This document shows positions 24,226 through 30,679 of a DNA stretch of 30,752 bases, piece after piece. This DNA is from CBFDBT01 sp965603115. Its GTDB lineage: Bacteria; Pseudomonadota; Alphaproteobacteria; Sphingomonadales; Kordiimonadaceae. Location: positions 1 to 30,752 of the forward strand of contig CBFDBT010000009.1 in NCBI GenBank assembly GCA_965603115.1. Reading direction: 5' to 3'. A model generated the notes under the pieces. The model was not told where the DNA came from, did no database searches, and was given only the letters and a program-made list of their open reading frames with translations. A program made the position numbers and the translations under genes. The stretch's first letter is position 1; each line of letters opens with the position of its first letter.

Positions 24226-25347
24226 TCAGTAGTTAATAGTTATGTTTTTGATATGGCTATTGATAATCAATGAAATTATTATCTCAGCCTCAGCCTCAGG
24301 AATACCGTTTTCAACGAATGAAGCCAAAGCGTCACGATTTATTTTCCTTTGATGGGCTTTATTGGCTGCCTTTTTCTCAGCGGCTTTGCGCTCCTTTTCC
24401 TTGGCAGCAACAACGGCCTGCTCAAGTGCCTCAGACTTTTTGCGCTCAGCATCAATGGCCTCCTGTTTCTCACGCTCAGCCTTTTCAGTCGCAGCAATAC
24501 GGTCACGTTCGGCCTTTTCCTGTGCCTCAATTCGAGCCTTCTCAGCTGCCTGCTCTGACTTAATCCTGTCATCCTCAGCCTGTTTTGCTTTATCGATGGC
24601 CTCCTGCTTTTCTGCCTCAACCTCGGCAATACGGTCAATTTTTTCCTGCTCAGCGGCCTTGCGGTTATCCTCAGCCTCTTTTTCAGCCTTTATTCGAGCC
24701 TGCTCAGCCGCCTTATCTGCAATCTCTTGCTCGCGCTCAGCCTTCTCACGCTGGAGCTTTTCCTTAGCCTCTATGAGCTCTTTTTCCTTGGCGTTGCGTA
24801 GAGATAACGCATGATCAATATTAATAAGAGCCTGCTTTTTTGCTCTCATGGCATTAAGTTCAAACTCCTGCCAGACCTCCTCAGATATCTCAATCTGATC
24901 AGTCATGTCTCTGATTATATTCAGCTCGGGGATGGTCAAAGCCTCCCAGTCATCGACTGCCATCTGGCCTGATATTGTAATATTCGCAACTAAAATCTCA
25001 AGATCAGCAAGACGCTGCTTTTCCTTATTCTCCCACTCGGTCAATGGCTGCCTGACCTCATCACGTAGGCCATCAAGAAACTCACGTATTTTTTTGCGAC
25101 TACCATCAACTAATTTGGCCCTCTTTTTCCAGTCAGCTGTCAGCTCTTTTCCCATTGTATCCAGGGTGGTTTTTGATCTGCTAACCTTGTAAGCGATTGA
25201 CGCAATATCCTTACGGCCCTGCTCAGTTGACATGTCAGGCACAAATGATCTGGCCTCATTTGCAATTGACTCAAGGACTGGATCGATACCATCACCAGTG
25301 AACACCTCAATAGGGTTTAAATTATCTATAATTACTATGTCATTCAT
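24226..25347 (-). CDS. Long coiled-coil phage protein adjacent to recombination genes
   Basis: The 373-residue protein (start MNDIVIIDNLNPIEVF) has a conserved N-terminal domain (about residues 28-185) with KDIASIAYKVSRSKTTLDTM and WENKEKQRLADLE. A very charged Glu/Lys/Ala helix at about 186-334 is probably a single alpha-helix or coiled coil. A small C-terminal domain follows (NRDALASFVENGIPEAEAEI, ending IKNITINY). I recognise this as a common phage protein next to RecB/RecE-type nucleases; function is not established and it may be a recombination accessory or scaffolding filament. An upstream in-frame ATG at 25410 is rejected because it lies inside the RDF-like gene. Confidence 0.8.
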   Translation of the reverse strand: MNDIVIIDNLNPIEVFTGDGIDPVLESIANEARSFVPDMSTEQGRKDIASIAYKVSRSKTTLDTMGKELTADWKKRAKLVDGSRKKIREFLDGLRDEVRQPLTEWENKEKQRLADLEILVANITISGQMAVDDWEALTIPELNIIRDMTDQIEISEEVWQEFELNAMRAKKQALINIDHALSLRNAKEKELIEAKEKLQREKAEREQEIADKAAEQARIKAEKEAEDNRKAAEQEKIDRIAEVEAEKQEAIDKAKQAEDDRIKSEQAAEKARIEAQEKAERDRIAATEKAEREKQEAIDAERKKSEALEQAVVAAKEKERKAAEKKAANKAHQRKINRDALASFVENGIPEAEAEIIISLIINSHIKNITINY

Positions 25348-26176
25348 TGTCTTTGCCTTGTGTTGATGGAACTGAAATTGATTGAACATCTGAGAAAACC
25401 TCATCATCACCCTGGAGCTCAGGGAGTGATATCAGATTCTGATTTTGTAATTGAGCTATATTCGCTCGCTGTTTCATAAAGAACTCAACCGGGTCCATCT
25501 CAGGGCTAAAGGTAACCACTGGAAACGCTGATTTGGTTGATGCCTTTGTCTGTCTGGTCAGGGTAAGCACGAAAGGGAACCCGAATAGAGAATACTCAGT
25601 CAATCCCAACTGATTGGCAACGGTGTCAATGTAGTCAAAAAAGCCCACCAGATTGGCCGTGGTATTCCATGAGCCGGTTGTGAACTTGACCAGAGGTGAC
25701 GGCAACTGAGAGCCCTCTTTCCAGCTTAGACGGAACAGGAGACGGGCAAACGGCTTGCACTTTGGCGGCCTGTTTGATGCTGCCTGCCTGTACTCACAAC
25801 GCTCATTAAGGCACTTGATGTCCATAAACTCATCAGGACCAGGACCAACCCATCTGACAGCGGTCACACCATTACCAATACAGGCCGGACGCTTGTCCGG
25901 GTGAGACTTATCAAGGATCTGAGCCTTGAGGTTATACTCCATGCATTCATCACGGGTTGAGTGGACTATGTTGCCGCGTATGACCTTACGGGCCTCAGGA
26001 GCCGCATTATTAAACCCGTTAAAAGCTGGGTGAGGCGGCCTGACACCATTATCCTCCTTGGGCTGTACTATGTGCCAGCGGTCGGTCTGAGTCGGGAATC
26101 CCCTTGAGCTATCCTTTTTGCCTATGGAAACAACTGCGCCAATGGGCTCCCGTGGATGTAAGTCTTTAATTGACAC
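25340..26176 (-). CDS. gp3-like recombination directionality factor-type protein
   Basis: GTG 26176 follows GGGGAGG by about 9 bases and overlaps the upstream gene; the 278-residue product starts MSIKDLHPREPIGAVVSIGK. C99, C122, C127 and C140 form a four-Cys zinc-like site (KCLNERCEYR, PPKCKPFARLLFRL). The following VKFTTGSWNTTANLVGFFDY and FGFPFVLTLTRQT match the beta core of the gp3-like RDF family. RDFs switch a serine or tyrosine integrase from integration to excision, but many homologues occur without one and may act in recombination generally. No integrase is recognised in this window. Confidence 0.65.
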   Translation of the reverse strand: MSIKDLHPREPIGAVVSIGKKDSSRGFPTQTDRWHIVQPKEDNGVRPPHPAFNGFNNAAPEARKVIRGNIVHSTRDECMEYNLKAQILDKSHPDKRPACIGNGVTAVRWVGPGPDEFMDIKCLNERCEYRQAASNRPPKCKPFARLLFRLSWKEGSQLPSPLVKFTTGSWNTTANLVGFFDYIDTVANQLGLTEYSLFGFPFVLTLTRQTKASTKSAFPVVTFSPEMDPVEFFMKQRANIAQLQNQNLISLPELQGDDEVFSDVQSISVPSTQGKDNE

Positions 26177-26423
26177 GAGTATAAACCTCCCCATATTCAT
26201 AAAAATGACCGTCAAACATGAACCCAGTGACCTTGGCGCTATCAACTGTAATCTCATGACAGGCTTGGCGGCCTTTTATCTGCAGGCGCTTGAGGTCTCT
26301 GTCTGGGTTAAATTTCGTTAGCATACTAACTGTGACGGCAACCAAGTCCTCAGCCTTGGCCGCATAGGGTAAATACACGCGGTTTTTACCGTTTTGTAAT
26401 ATAAACACTTTGATTTTTGTCAT
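26166..26423 (-). CDS. Hypothetical protein (85 aa)
   Basis: AAGGA precedes the ATG. The product starts MTKIKVFILQNGKNRVYLPY and continues with alternating helices and strands (DLVAVTVSMLTKFNPDRDLK, GFMFDGHFYEYGEVYTRV). It overlaps the RDF-like gene by 11 bases and probably drives its translation through the embedded GGGGAGG site. I do not recognise a domain. Its compact alpha/beta composition suggests a small soluble protein. Confidence 0.65.
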   Translation of the reverse strand: MTKIKVFILQNGKNRVYLPYAAKAEDLVAVTVSMLTKFNPDRDLKRLQIKGRQACHEITVDSAKVTGFMFDGHFYEYGEVYTRVN

Positions 26424-26440
26424 TGTCGTTCCTTTTTTGG

Positions 26441-26707
26441 TTAAGAGTAGTGATGCCGCATGTCATAGCGGCAACTGTCAGAGCACGTTATATGCTCAAA
26501 AAATGGCCCCGGCTTACAGTTAATAAACACAGGGCACCTACATGACCAGCACGAGGTATATTGACCAACCTGAGCAGGGAGCACAGCCTCAGGTGCAAAT
26601 AAATGATTACAGCCATCAGTGTTTTTTAGCAATAAAGCCCCTTGAGCGTTCTGGCCCAATACTTGACACATTTGGCCGTGATTAATTATTTGTACCCAAT
26701 CAGTCAT
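26441..26707 (-). CDS. Cys-rich putative zinc protein (88 aa), first gene of leftward operon
   Basis: ATG 26707 follows GGAGG by 8 bases; an in-frame upstream ATG at 26722 lacks a Shine-Dalgarno. The sequence starts MTDWVQIINHGQMCQVLGQN and carries a Cys-rich C-terminal half (CWSCRCPVF, CKPGP, TCSDSC, then His residues) that likely binds one or two zinc ions. No DNA-binding motif is recognised. As the first gene of the leftward operon it may be regulatory. Confidence 0.7.
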   Translation of the reverse strand: MTDWVQIINHGQMCQVLGQNAQGALLLKNTDGCNHLFAPEAVLPAQVGQYTSCWSCRCPVFINCKPGPFFEHITCSDSCRYDMRHHYS

Positions 26708-26742
26708 GATCAATACCTCCATTAGCGTGTGAGTATGATTTC

Positions 26743-26813
26743 ACAAACGAATATAAATAACACTACCGTTTGTCTATTTCCTTTCATTATCGTAAGACTT
26801 TTAGCGCGATAAT
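26743..26813. promoter_or_regulatory. Divergent control region with two 7-bp inverted repeats
   Basis: Between the diverging genes, ACAAACG at 26743-26749 is mirrored by CGTTTGT at 26767-26773, and ATTATCG at 26786-26792 by CGATAAT at 26807-26813. Arms are perfect with 17- and 14-base spacers. The first repeat overlaps a leftward promoter-like pair: TAGACA (complement of 26771-26776) and TATATT (26750-26755), spaced 15. These look like operators for an early regulator, possibly the small HTH protein at 26841. Confidence 0.55.
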
Positions 26814-26840
26814 GGTATTATTCATATCGGGAGGTGATTT

Positions 26841-27077
26841 ATGCCTAGAGATTTTCAAGCAATTATTGCTGACATCATCCAGATGTCAAAAGAGGTTTGC
26901 AAAGATACCAGATTAAAACCCTGGAATCTTAGCTCAATAGCCGATGAGATCGATGTCTCGGGTGCAACCATGTCCAGAATAGTCATCCAGGGTGTTGAGC
27001 CTAAGCACAGCAAGGGTGAGGCTATTCTTGATATCCACAAAAAAACTGAGCGCGAATTTAAGCGCATAACGAAGTAA
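26841..27077 (+). CDS. Small HTH regulator (Cro/CI-like)
   Basis: The 78-residue protein has a helix-turn-helix-like segment about residues 27-52 (WNLSSIADEIDVSGATMSRI) and a downstream HSKGEAILDIHKKT helix. Size and position between divergent operons fit a Cro-like or early regulator. GGGAGGTGATTT precedes the ATG, a strong ribosome-binding site. The target is probably the inverted repeats just upstream, which is inferred. Confidence 0.7.
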   Translation: MPRDFQAIIADIIQMSKEVCKDTRLKPWNLSSIADEIDVSGATMSRIVIQGVEPKHSKGEAILDIHKKTEREFKRITK

Positions 27078-27087
27078 AGGAAAAACA

Positions 27088-27603
27088 ATGAGTTTAGAAC
27101 TAAAGATTACAAATGTATTTAATGTGACTGATGTCAAGGGGCGCAAAGAAGATCAAAACGATGACCGTGTGACGGCTGTTGATATTGATTTCAAAGGGTC
27201 TATCAGTGACGCCATGGCTGATCAATTCTGTGCTAATGAGGAGTATTTTTCTGATTCCCTTTGGCGTGATAATGATGATAAATCAATCAGACATCCACAG
27301 CTTGGCACCTTAGCAATCACCACAAAGTATGACGGCCATCAAATTAAGTTATTTTCTCCTATCTTGGAAAACAGTGACGCTATCCTTATTCTTAATCAGG
27401 CCAAGATCACCAAAATTAAGATGAAACCACAGGACGGCGGTCAGGCTGATGTCACTTTCCAGATCCATGGTGTAGTTGCTCACAATGAGGACATTGGAAA
27501 GCTGTTTAATGAGCTTCTGGAGTGTGATGTAAAAGCTGTTATACAGCCTCAACAAACCGACTTTATTAATGATGAAAATGAAAAGCTGGCCGCTGATGGT
27601 TAG
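27088..27603 (+). CDS. Conserved phage protein of unknown function (171 aa)
   Basis: The 171-residue protein begins MSLELKITNVFNVTDVKGRK and is beta-rich, with acidic patches and a C-terminal ITKIKMKPQDGGQADVTFQI segment. I associate a Q(D/E)GG-V-x-(V/I)-x-F-x-(I/V) pattern with a widespread uncharacterised phage family found among early or recombination genes. AAAGGA lies 6 bases before the ATG. It overlaps the nuclease gene start by 8 bases. Confidence 0.7.
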   Translation: MSLELKITNVFNVTDVKGRKEDQNDDRVTAVDIDFKGSISDAMADQFCANEEYFSDSLWRDNDDKSIRHPQLGTLAITTKYDGHQIKLFSPILENSDAILILNQAKITKIKMKPQDGGQADVTFQIHGVVAHNEDIGKLFNELLECDVKAVIQPQQTDFINDENEKLAADG

Positions 27604-27916
27604 GCGTGCGGCTAAGATCGATACCAATCAGCCTGAGGTTGTGAAACGCTTTGAGTCTCATGGGCTCAAGGTTGTCTCCACAGCTGGCATGGCTGATGGG
27701 TTCCCGGATCTTGTGGTCTCATTTTTCAATAAGGTCAACGTGTTGGTTGAGGTCAAGGATGGGGAGAAATTCCCGTCTGAGAGGCAACTGACTCCAGATC
27801 AGGTCATATTCCACAGCAAGTGGAGCGGCTGGATTGAAATTGTTGAGACGCTTGATGACGTTGATGCATTGGCTGAAAAGATCAAGTCCATGAGATTTGC
27901 CCACGTTTGTCAGTAG
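27596..27916 (+). CDS. VRR-NUC/Holliday-junction-resolvase-like nuclease
   Basis: The 106-residue protein starts MVRRAAKIDTNQPEVVKRFE. The GFPDLVVS segment followed by VLVEVKDGEKFPSERQLTPD gives the D-x(n)-E-x-K site of PD-(D/E)XK nucleases (about D37, E49, K51). Size and the LTPDQ...FH tail fit a small phage VRR-NUC or resolvase-like enzyme that resolves branched DNA before packaging. An ATG at 27569 would add nine residues; the 27596 start better fits family N-termini. Confidence 0.82.
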   Translation: MVRRAAKIDTNQPEVVKRFESHGLKVVSTAGMADGFPDLVVSFFNKVNVLVEVKDGEKFPSERQLTPDQVIFHSKWSGWIEIVETLDDVDALAEKIKSMRFAHVCQ

Positions 27917-27919
27917 GCA

Positions 27920-27946
27920 CAAAAAAGCCCAGCACTAAGGCTGGGC
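27920..27946 (-). terminator. Leftward intrinsic terminator (hairpin 1)
   Basis: GCCCAGC at 27927-27933 pairs with GCTGGGC at 27940-27946 around a 6-base loop. The T-tract lies on the minus strand (AAAAAA at 27921-27926 on plus), so it is oriented to stop leftward transcription. On the + strand no T-run follows the stem. Confidence 0.7.
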
Positions 27947-27974
27947 GATTCTGGACAATGACAATTACAATGGA

Positions 27975-28004
27975 GCGTGTGACGACATGAACAACAATAC
28001 ACGC
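27975..28004. promoter_or_regulatory. Inverted repeat GCGTGT / ACACGC
   Basis: GCGTGT at 27975-27980 and ACACGC at 27999-28004 are perfect 6-bp arms with an 18-base spacer, in the non-coding stretch after the VRR-NUC gene. It could be an operator half-site pair, or chance. Confidence 0.3.
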
Positions 28005-28059
28005 ATAAATATATTAATCAATTAAAAAAGGCTTAAATATATGAATTTACAGCAGAAAC

Positions 28060-28087
28060 AAAAAAGCCTCCCAGGTTATGAGAGGCT
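28060..28087 (-). terminator. Leftward intrinsic terminator (hairpin 2)
   Basis: AGCCTC at 28065-28070 pairs with GAGGCT at 28082-28087 and the minus-strand T-tract lies at 28060-28065. The TAA of the possible leftward ORF (28076-28078) is in the loop, as often seen where terminators overlap a gene end. Confidence 0.65.
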
Positions 28088-28327
28088 AATTTGTAAAAGA
28101 TACTTGACGGGCATGGGGCTCATAAAGTATCTTTTTTTGTGTCGAGTTCGCCGCTTGACGGAAAAGAGTATATCAAAATCTTGTAATACTTCAACTTTAC
28201 CGTCATTCATAACTCGGCCTATTAAGGTTGTCCCGCTTAGGCTGATAGATAAAAATATCAGAGACGATTTAACAAATGACCCCAGCGGGTGTTTAGGATT
28301 GGCAGATCCGACACAGCAAAACATCAT
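28076..28327 (-). CDS. Possible leftward small protein (83 aa), low confidence
   Basis: Read from ATG 28327 (MMFCCVGSANPKHPLGSFVK), the product has a hydrophobic central stretch (SLIFLSISLSGTTLIG) and a basic tail (VKRRTRHKKRYF). AAGGTG lies 10 bases upstream of the ATG, a rather long spacing. It ends inside leftward terminator hairpin 2. Against it, hairpin 3 lies within the frame and an opposing + frame of 123 codons also exists. I do not recognise any family. It may be an untranslated leftward RNA. Confidence 0.25.
   Translation of the reverse strand: MMFCCVGSANPKHPLGSFVKSSLIFLSISLSGTTLIGRVMNDGKVEVLQDFDILFSVKRRTRHKKRYFMSPMPVKYLLQISLS
28095..28138 (+). terminator. Rightward (possibly bidirectional) intrinsic terminator (hairpin 3)
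   Basis: AAAAGATACTT at 28095-28105 pairs perfectly with AAGTATCTTTT at 28125-28135 (11 bp) with a 19-base loop, and a T-run continues to 28138. It is best placed to end transcription of 26841-27916. The A-run before the stem gives weak leftward function. Confidence 0.75.
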
Positions 28328-28362
28328 CGACAATAGTCACCTTAATGGCCTGCACAGAGCAC

Positions 28363-28400
28363 TTGATTTTAATCAACCTCTGAGAAATTCGTTTATAAAC
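28363..28400. promoter_or_regulatory. Operator-like palindromes upstream of the right operon
   Basis: TTGATT-TT-AATCAA at 28363-28376 is a 14-base palindrome with a 2-base centre, and GTTTATAAAC at 28391-28400 is a perfect 10-base palindrome. Both lie just upstream of the gene at 28438. They may bind a repressor or regulator of the rightward operon. Confidence 0.4.
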
Positions 28401-28437
28401 AACGGGGTTTAGTTTCGCACTTAAAAAGGTTAAGACA

Positions 28438-28716
28438 ATGACAATGACAAAGAAAATAGAGCTACAGATTAAACAGGCAGGTTACGCACAAGGATACCAA
28501 ACCGGGTTAAAAAGAAACAAACGTGATGCTTCAAAAGCAAGGTTGAAAGTATTAAAAGATAGGAAAAGAGAAAGAATTTTTTTATCAGTCTTTAATGGCT
28601 TGATGGCTTCTGGAAACACATGCAATTGGAAAATGGGAGAGAAAAAAATATTGAATTCTGATGATTATATAGAACTGGCAATACTAATGACTGATTTAAT
28701 TATAAACAAGCTGTAA
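28438..28716 (+). CDS. Small basic hypothetical protein (92 aa)
   Basis: AAAAAGG precedes the ATG (a second ATG is two codons in). The protein is Lys/Arg-rich in the N-terminal half (GLKRNKRDASKARLKVLKDR) and ends in a helical segment (DYIELAILMTDLIINKL). It could bind nucleic acid, but no known domain is visible. DNA here is more AT-rich than the structural genes. Confidence 0.65.
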   Translation: MTMTKKIELQIKQAGYAQGYQTGLKRNKRDASKARLKVLKDRKRERIFLSVFNGLMASGNTCNWKMGEKKILNSDDYIELAILMTDLIINKL

Positions 28717-28737
28717 GCGGAGTATGAGTATGGATAT
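28716..28737 (+). repeat. 22-bp direct repeat, copy 1 (translation initiation region)
   Basis: This 22-base stretch, starting agcggagtatgagt and containing GGAG and two ATGs, recurs identically at 28934-28955. Both copies straddle the start of a small gene, implying duplication of an initiation region or of a whole small gene. The GGAG is 7 bases from the second ATG and only 1 from the first, so the second ATG is the better start. Confidence 0.9.
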
Positions 28738-28945
28738 TAAAGAAGGTCAAAAATGGCGATTAAAAAATGACCATAGCAGGATAGCTACTGTTTTGGCCGT
28801 TGATAATGAAACTGATGAATATAATGGATATGTGACGCTTGAGCGTGACTGGGTTAAAAAATATAAGGGGTGCTGCATAGATGTGTTTTTAAATAAATAT
28901 GAGCAACTAACACCGACTAAGGATAAGTCAAATAGCGGAGTATGA
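28730..28945 (+). CDS. Hypothetical protein (71 aa)
   Basis: The sequence starts MDIKEGQKWRLKNDHSRIAT, with a beta pattern (TVLAVDNETDEYNGYVTLER) that resembles a small SH3-like or KOW-like barrel. ATG 28730 is chosen from Shine-Dalgarno spacing; ATG 28724 adds two residues. The function is unknown. Glu codons are mainly GAA, unlike the structural genes. Confidence 0.65.
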   Translation: MDIKEGQKWRLKNDHSRIATVLAVDNETDEYNGYVTLERDWVKKYKGCCIDVFLNKYEQLTPTKDKSNSGV

Positions 28946-28955
28946 GTATGGATAT
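28934..28955 (+). repeat. 22-bp direct repeat, copy 2
   Basis: This is identical to 28716-28737 and spans the start of the following gene. The encoded proteins share only their first few residues (M-S-M-D), so the duplicated unit is the initiation region rather than the proteins. Confidence 0.9.
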
Positions 28956-29247
28956 GCCAGATGTTATATATGCGGATATGGATTTTATTGATAATTATGG
29001 GTTACGTCAAAATGAAACAGGTGATTTTAAGTGGATATCAGCAGACATAAGCATAAGCAAGACAGATCATGAAATTGATAAGGCATTGGCTTTGTCGGCT
29101 TTAAATAAACAACATAAAGCTGAATTGGAAGCATCAGAAGCCAATGCAGTTTATATAAGTGATCCTATTGAATACGACAACAATAGAGCCACAGCCATTA
29201 TCAAATGCATTTCACAGGTGCTTGTGGATTGGAGAGATAGTAAATGA
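28948..29247 (+). CDS. Hypothetical acidic protein (99 aa)
   Basis: The product starts MDMPDVIYADMDFIDNYGLR and continues with strands (GDFKWISADISISKTDHEI) and a helical part (LSALNKQHKAELEASEANAV). This layout is common to small phage proteins of unknown role in early operons. It uses the second ATG of the repeat. It couples to the next gene by ATGA. No catalytic motif is seen. Confidence 0.68.
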   Translation: MDMPDVIYADMDFIDNYGLRQNETGDFKWISADISISKTDHEIDKALALSALNKQHKAELEASEANAVYISDPIEYDNNRATAIIKCISQVLVDWRDSK

Positions 29248-29579
29248 GCGATTTAATATTAGTTAGAATAAAAGAAGGCGCAAAGATAGGGCATGACTTT
29301 GCCAATGGAAATTGGCCTGCGTGTAAGCCGCCTATGTCAGAATATGATGATTCTGAAGAGCATAAGGATATAACTAGGCACCCTAATGCGTTATTTGAGG
29401 CATCATGGAATGGTAAATGGTGGGATTGCAGGCGCGATGGATATGGAATGCTTAAAAGTGAAAATCAAATAGGAGAATATGGGAACGGTAGTATTTTTGT
29501 ATTTCATAAAGATGGAGTTGAGATTGTAAGTAAGAATTATCAACCAAAACTTCTACCTAATAGCCATTCACAGGAGTAG
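29244..29579 (+). CDS. Hypothetical protein (111 aa)
   Basis: It starts on an ATGA overlap. The sequence is aromatic and charged: DFANGNWPACKPPMSEYDD, then FEASWNGKWWDCRRDGYG and a C-terminal NGSIFVFHKDGVEIV. It looks like a small globular beta protein. I do not recognise a family. Confidence 0.65.
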   Translation: MSDLILVRIKEGAKIGHDFANGNWPACKPPMSEYDDSEEHKDITRHPNALFEASWNGKWWDCRRDGYGMLKSENQIGEYGNGSIFVFHKDGVEIVSKNYQPKLLPNSHSQE

Positions 29580-29585
29580 AGAACA

Positions 29586-30158
29586 ATGAGCGCAACAGCT
29601 AAGCAAAAAGAACAGATAAAAGACTGGTTTATAAAAGAGTTTTGGACTGTTTACGGTGGTAATCATATAAAAGACTCAAGACAGAAAGGCAGTAGAGGTG
29701 AGGCGCTTAAAAAGATGATCATCATCAATCCTGATGAAAATGAGCAAAAGCGCATACTTGCCAACATGCTGGCTCAGCTTAGAGCAGATGATAAACTTGC
29801 TAAAACTAATGAGTTTGTCCCTCGTTGGCCTATGTGCATTACCTATCTGAATAAACGAAGATATGATGACGAGATTGAGAGCCGGACTTATGGTGATGAT
29901 AACCAGATAAAGGCAGTTGATAAGTGCTGTCATCCAAGCTGTGAGAATGACTCACACGGGCCTCGATTTAGACATTGTGCTGATCATATGCCTGACTGCT
30001 CCAATCTGGATACAAACATCCTAAGGGATCAGCTCAGGGGAATCGGATTAGCTAAAGGCAAGGATGAGAGCATGCATGACTATTGTATGAGATGCCGGTC
30101 TTACTATGTTGATGTGGTTAATAGTGGTGGATTAGATAAGGGGGTGAGTTGTGGGTGA
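29586..30158 (+). CDS. Replication-associated protein with zinc knuckles
   Basis: The 190-residue protein begins with a helical domain about residues 8-95: IKDWFIKEFWTVYGG, SRGEALKKM, then RWPMCITYLNKRRYDDE, a W(x)-YLN-x-x-R-(Y/W)-x-D ending that I associate with phage DnaD-like or replication-protein C-terminal domains. A zinc site follows: C114-C115-H-P-S-C119 and C131-A-D-H134, then C167-x2-C170. It probably helps start phage DNA replication, but no helicase or loader motif is visible, so the assignment is tentative. Confidence 0.6.
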   Translation: MSATAKQKEQIKDWFIKEFWTVYGGNHIKDSRQKGSRGEALKKMIIINPDENEQKRILANMLAQLRADDKLAKTNEFVPRWPMCITYLNKRRYDDEIESRTYGDDNQIKAVDKCCHPSCENDSHGPRFRHCADHMPDCSNLDTNILRDQLRGIGLAKGKDESMHDYCMRCRSYYVDVVNSGGLDKGVSCG

Positions 30159-30327
30159 TAAAGCCTGTTTAGGTATTGAGATTGATAATAGAGACACTGA
30201 GATAGATTGTATGTCATGCCTCGTGCAAGTGATTACTCACTATGAGCAACGCATGGACCAAGATGAGTTAGATAGAATATCAGTGTGGTTTAAAGATAGA
30301 TATTATGAGGGTGATGATAGTGCCTAG
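30151..30327 (+). CDS. Small hypothetical protein (58 aa), GTG start
   Basis: GGGGGTGAG precedes the GTG at 30151, which overlaps the upstream stop by 8 bases. The product is MGDKACLGIEIDNRDTEIDC..., acidic, with C20-x2-C23 and a helical centre (QVITHYEQRMDQDELDRISV). Its 3' end overlaps the HNH gene by 8 bases. Function unknown. The tight overlaps on both sides support it. Confidence 0.6.
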   Translation: MGDKACLGIEIDNRDTEIDCMSCLVQVITHYEQRMDQDELDRISVWFKDRYYEGDDSA

Positions 30328-30679
30328 ATCAGCCCCTCGACCATGCACCCACCCAGGCTGTGGCGTACTCACTAACAGTGGTCGCTGTGCTGACCATCCA
30401 CGCATATCAACACGCTCAACCCATGCCAAGGAATACAATAAATTATATAAAACAGCGAGGTGGAAGCGTGAAAGACGTGCACACCTCAACAAGCACCCAC
30501 TGTGTGTATACTGTGATCAGAAAGGAATTACAAAATTAGCGGTCATCCTTGACCATATAACTCCACACAAAGGGGATATCACATTGTTTTGGGATAGAAA
30601 GAATAGACAAGGATTGTGTAAACAGTGTCATGATCGTAAGACAGCCACCCATGATGGGGGCTTCGGCAATGCCCTCTAG
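30320..30679 (+). CDS. HNH endonuclease (terminase-associated type)
   Basis: The 119-residue enzyme has an N-terminal zinc knuckle (C9-THPG-C14, C23-ADH26), a TARWKRERRAHLNKHPLCVYC segment (residues 46-65) with C62-x2-C65, catalytic DHI at 78-80, then N95, C100-x2-C103 and H104. It resembles HNH proteins that sit beside cos and the terminase in HK97-like phages and assist genome cleavage. GTG 30320 with upstream GAGGGTGA fits the family's usual MP-start; ATG 30305 is the alternative. Confidence 0.88.
   Translation: MPRSAPRPCTHPGCGVLTNSGRCADHPRISTRSTHAKEYNKLYKTARWKRERRAHLNKHPLCVYCDQKGITKLAVILDHITPHKGDITLFWDRKNRQGLCKQCHDRKTATHDGGFGNAL

Noticed and set aside
24362..24814. 150-codon open frame on the + strand, rich in Ser and Ala
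   Set aside because: It is the antisense shadow of the Glu/Lys/Ala-rich coiled-coil gene; low complexity and no independent start signal.
25348..25410. Upstream in-frame ATG extension of the coiled-coil protein
   Set aside because: It would overlap the RDF-like gene by about 70 bases and adds an unconserved-looking leader; MNDIVIIDNLNP matches the family-like start.
26177..26257. Upstream start of the RDF-like protein
   Set aside because: The GTG at 26176 has a strong GGGGAGG site and typical overlap with the preceding gene; the longer form does not.
28041..28412. 123-codon + strand frame in the hairpin-rich region
   Set aside because: Contains hairpins 2 and 3 early in the frame, has no recognisable domain, and lies opposite another frame; kept only as part of the region note.
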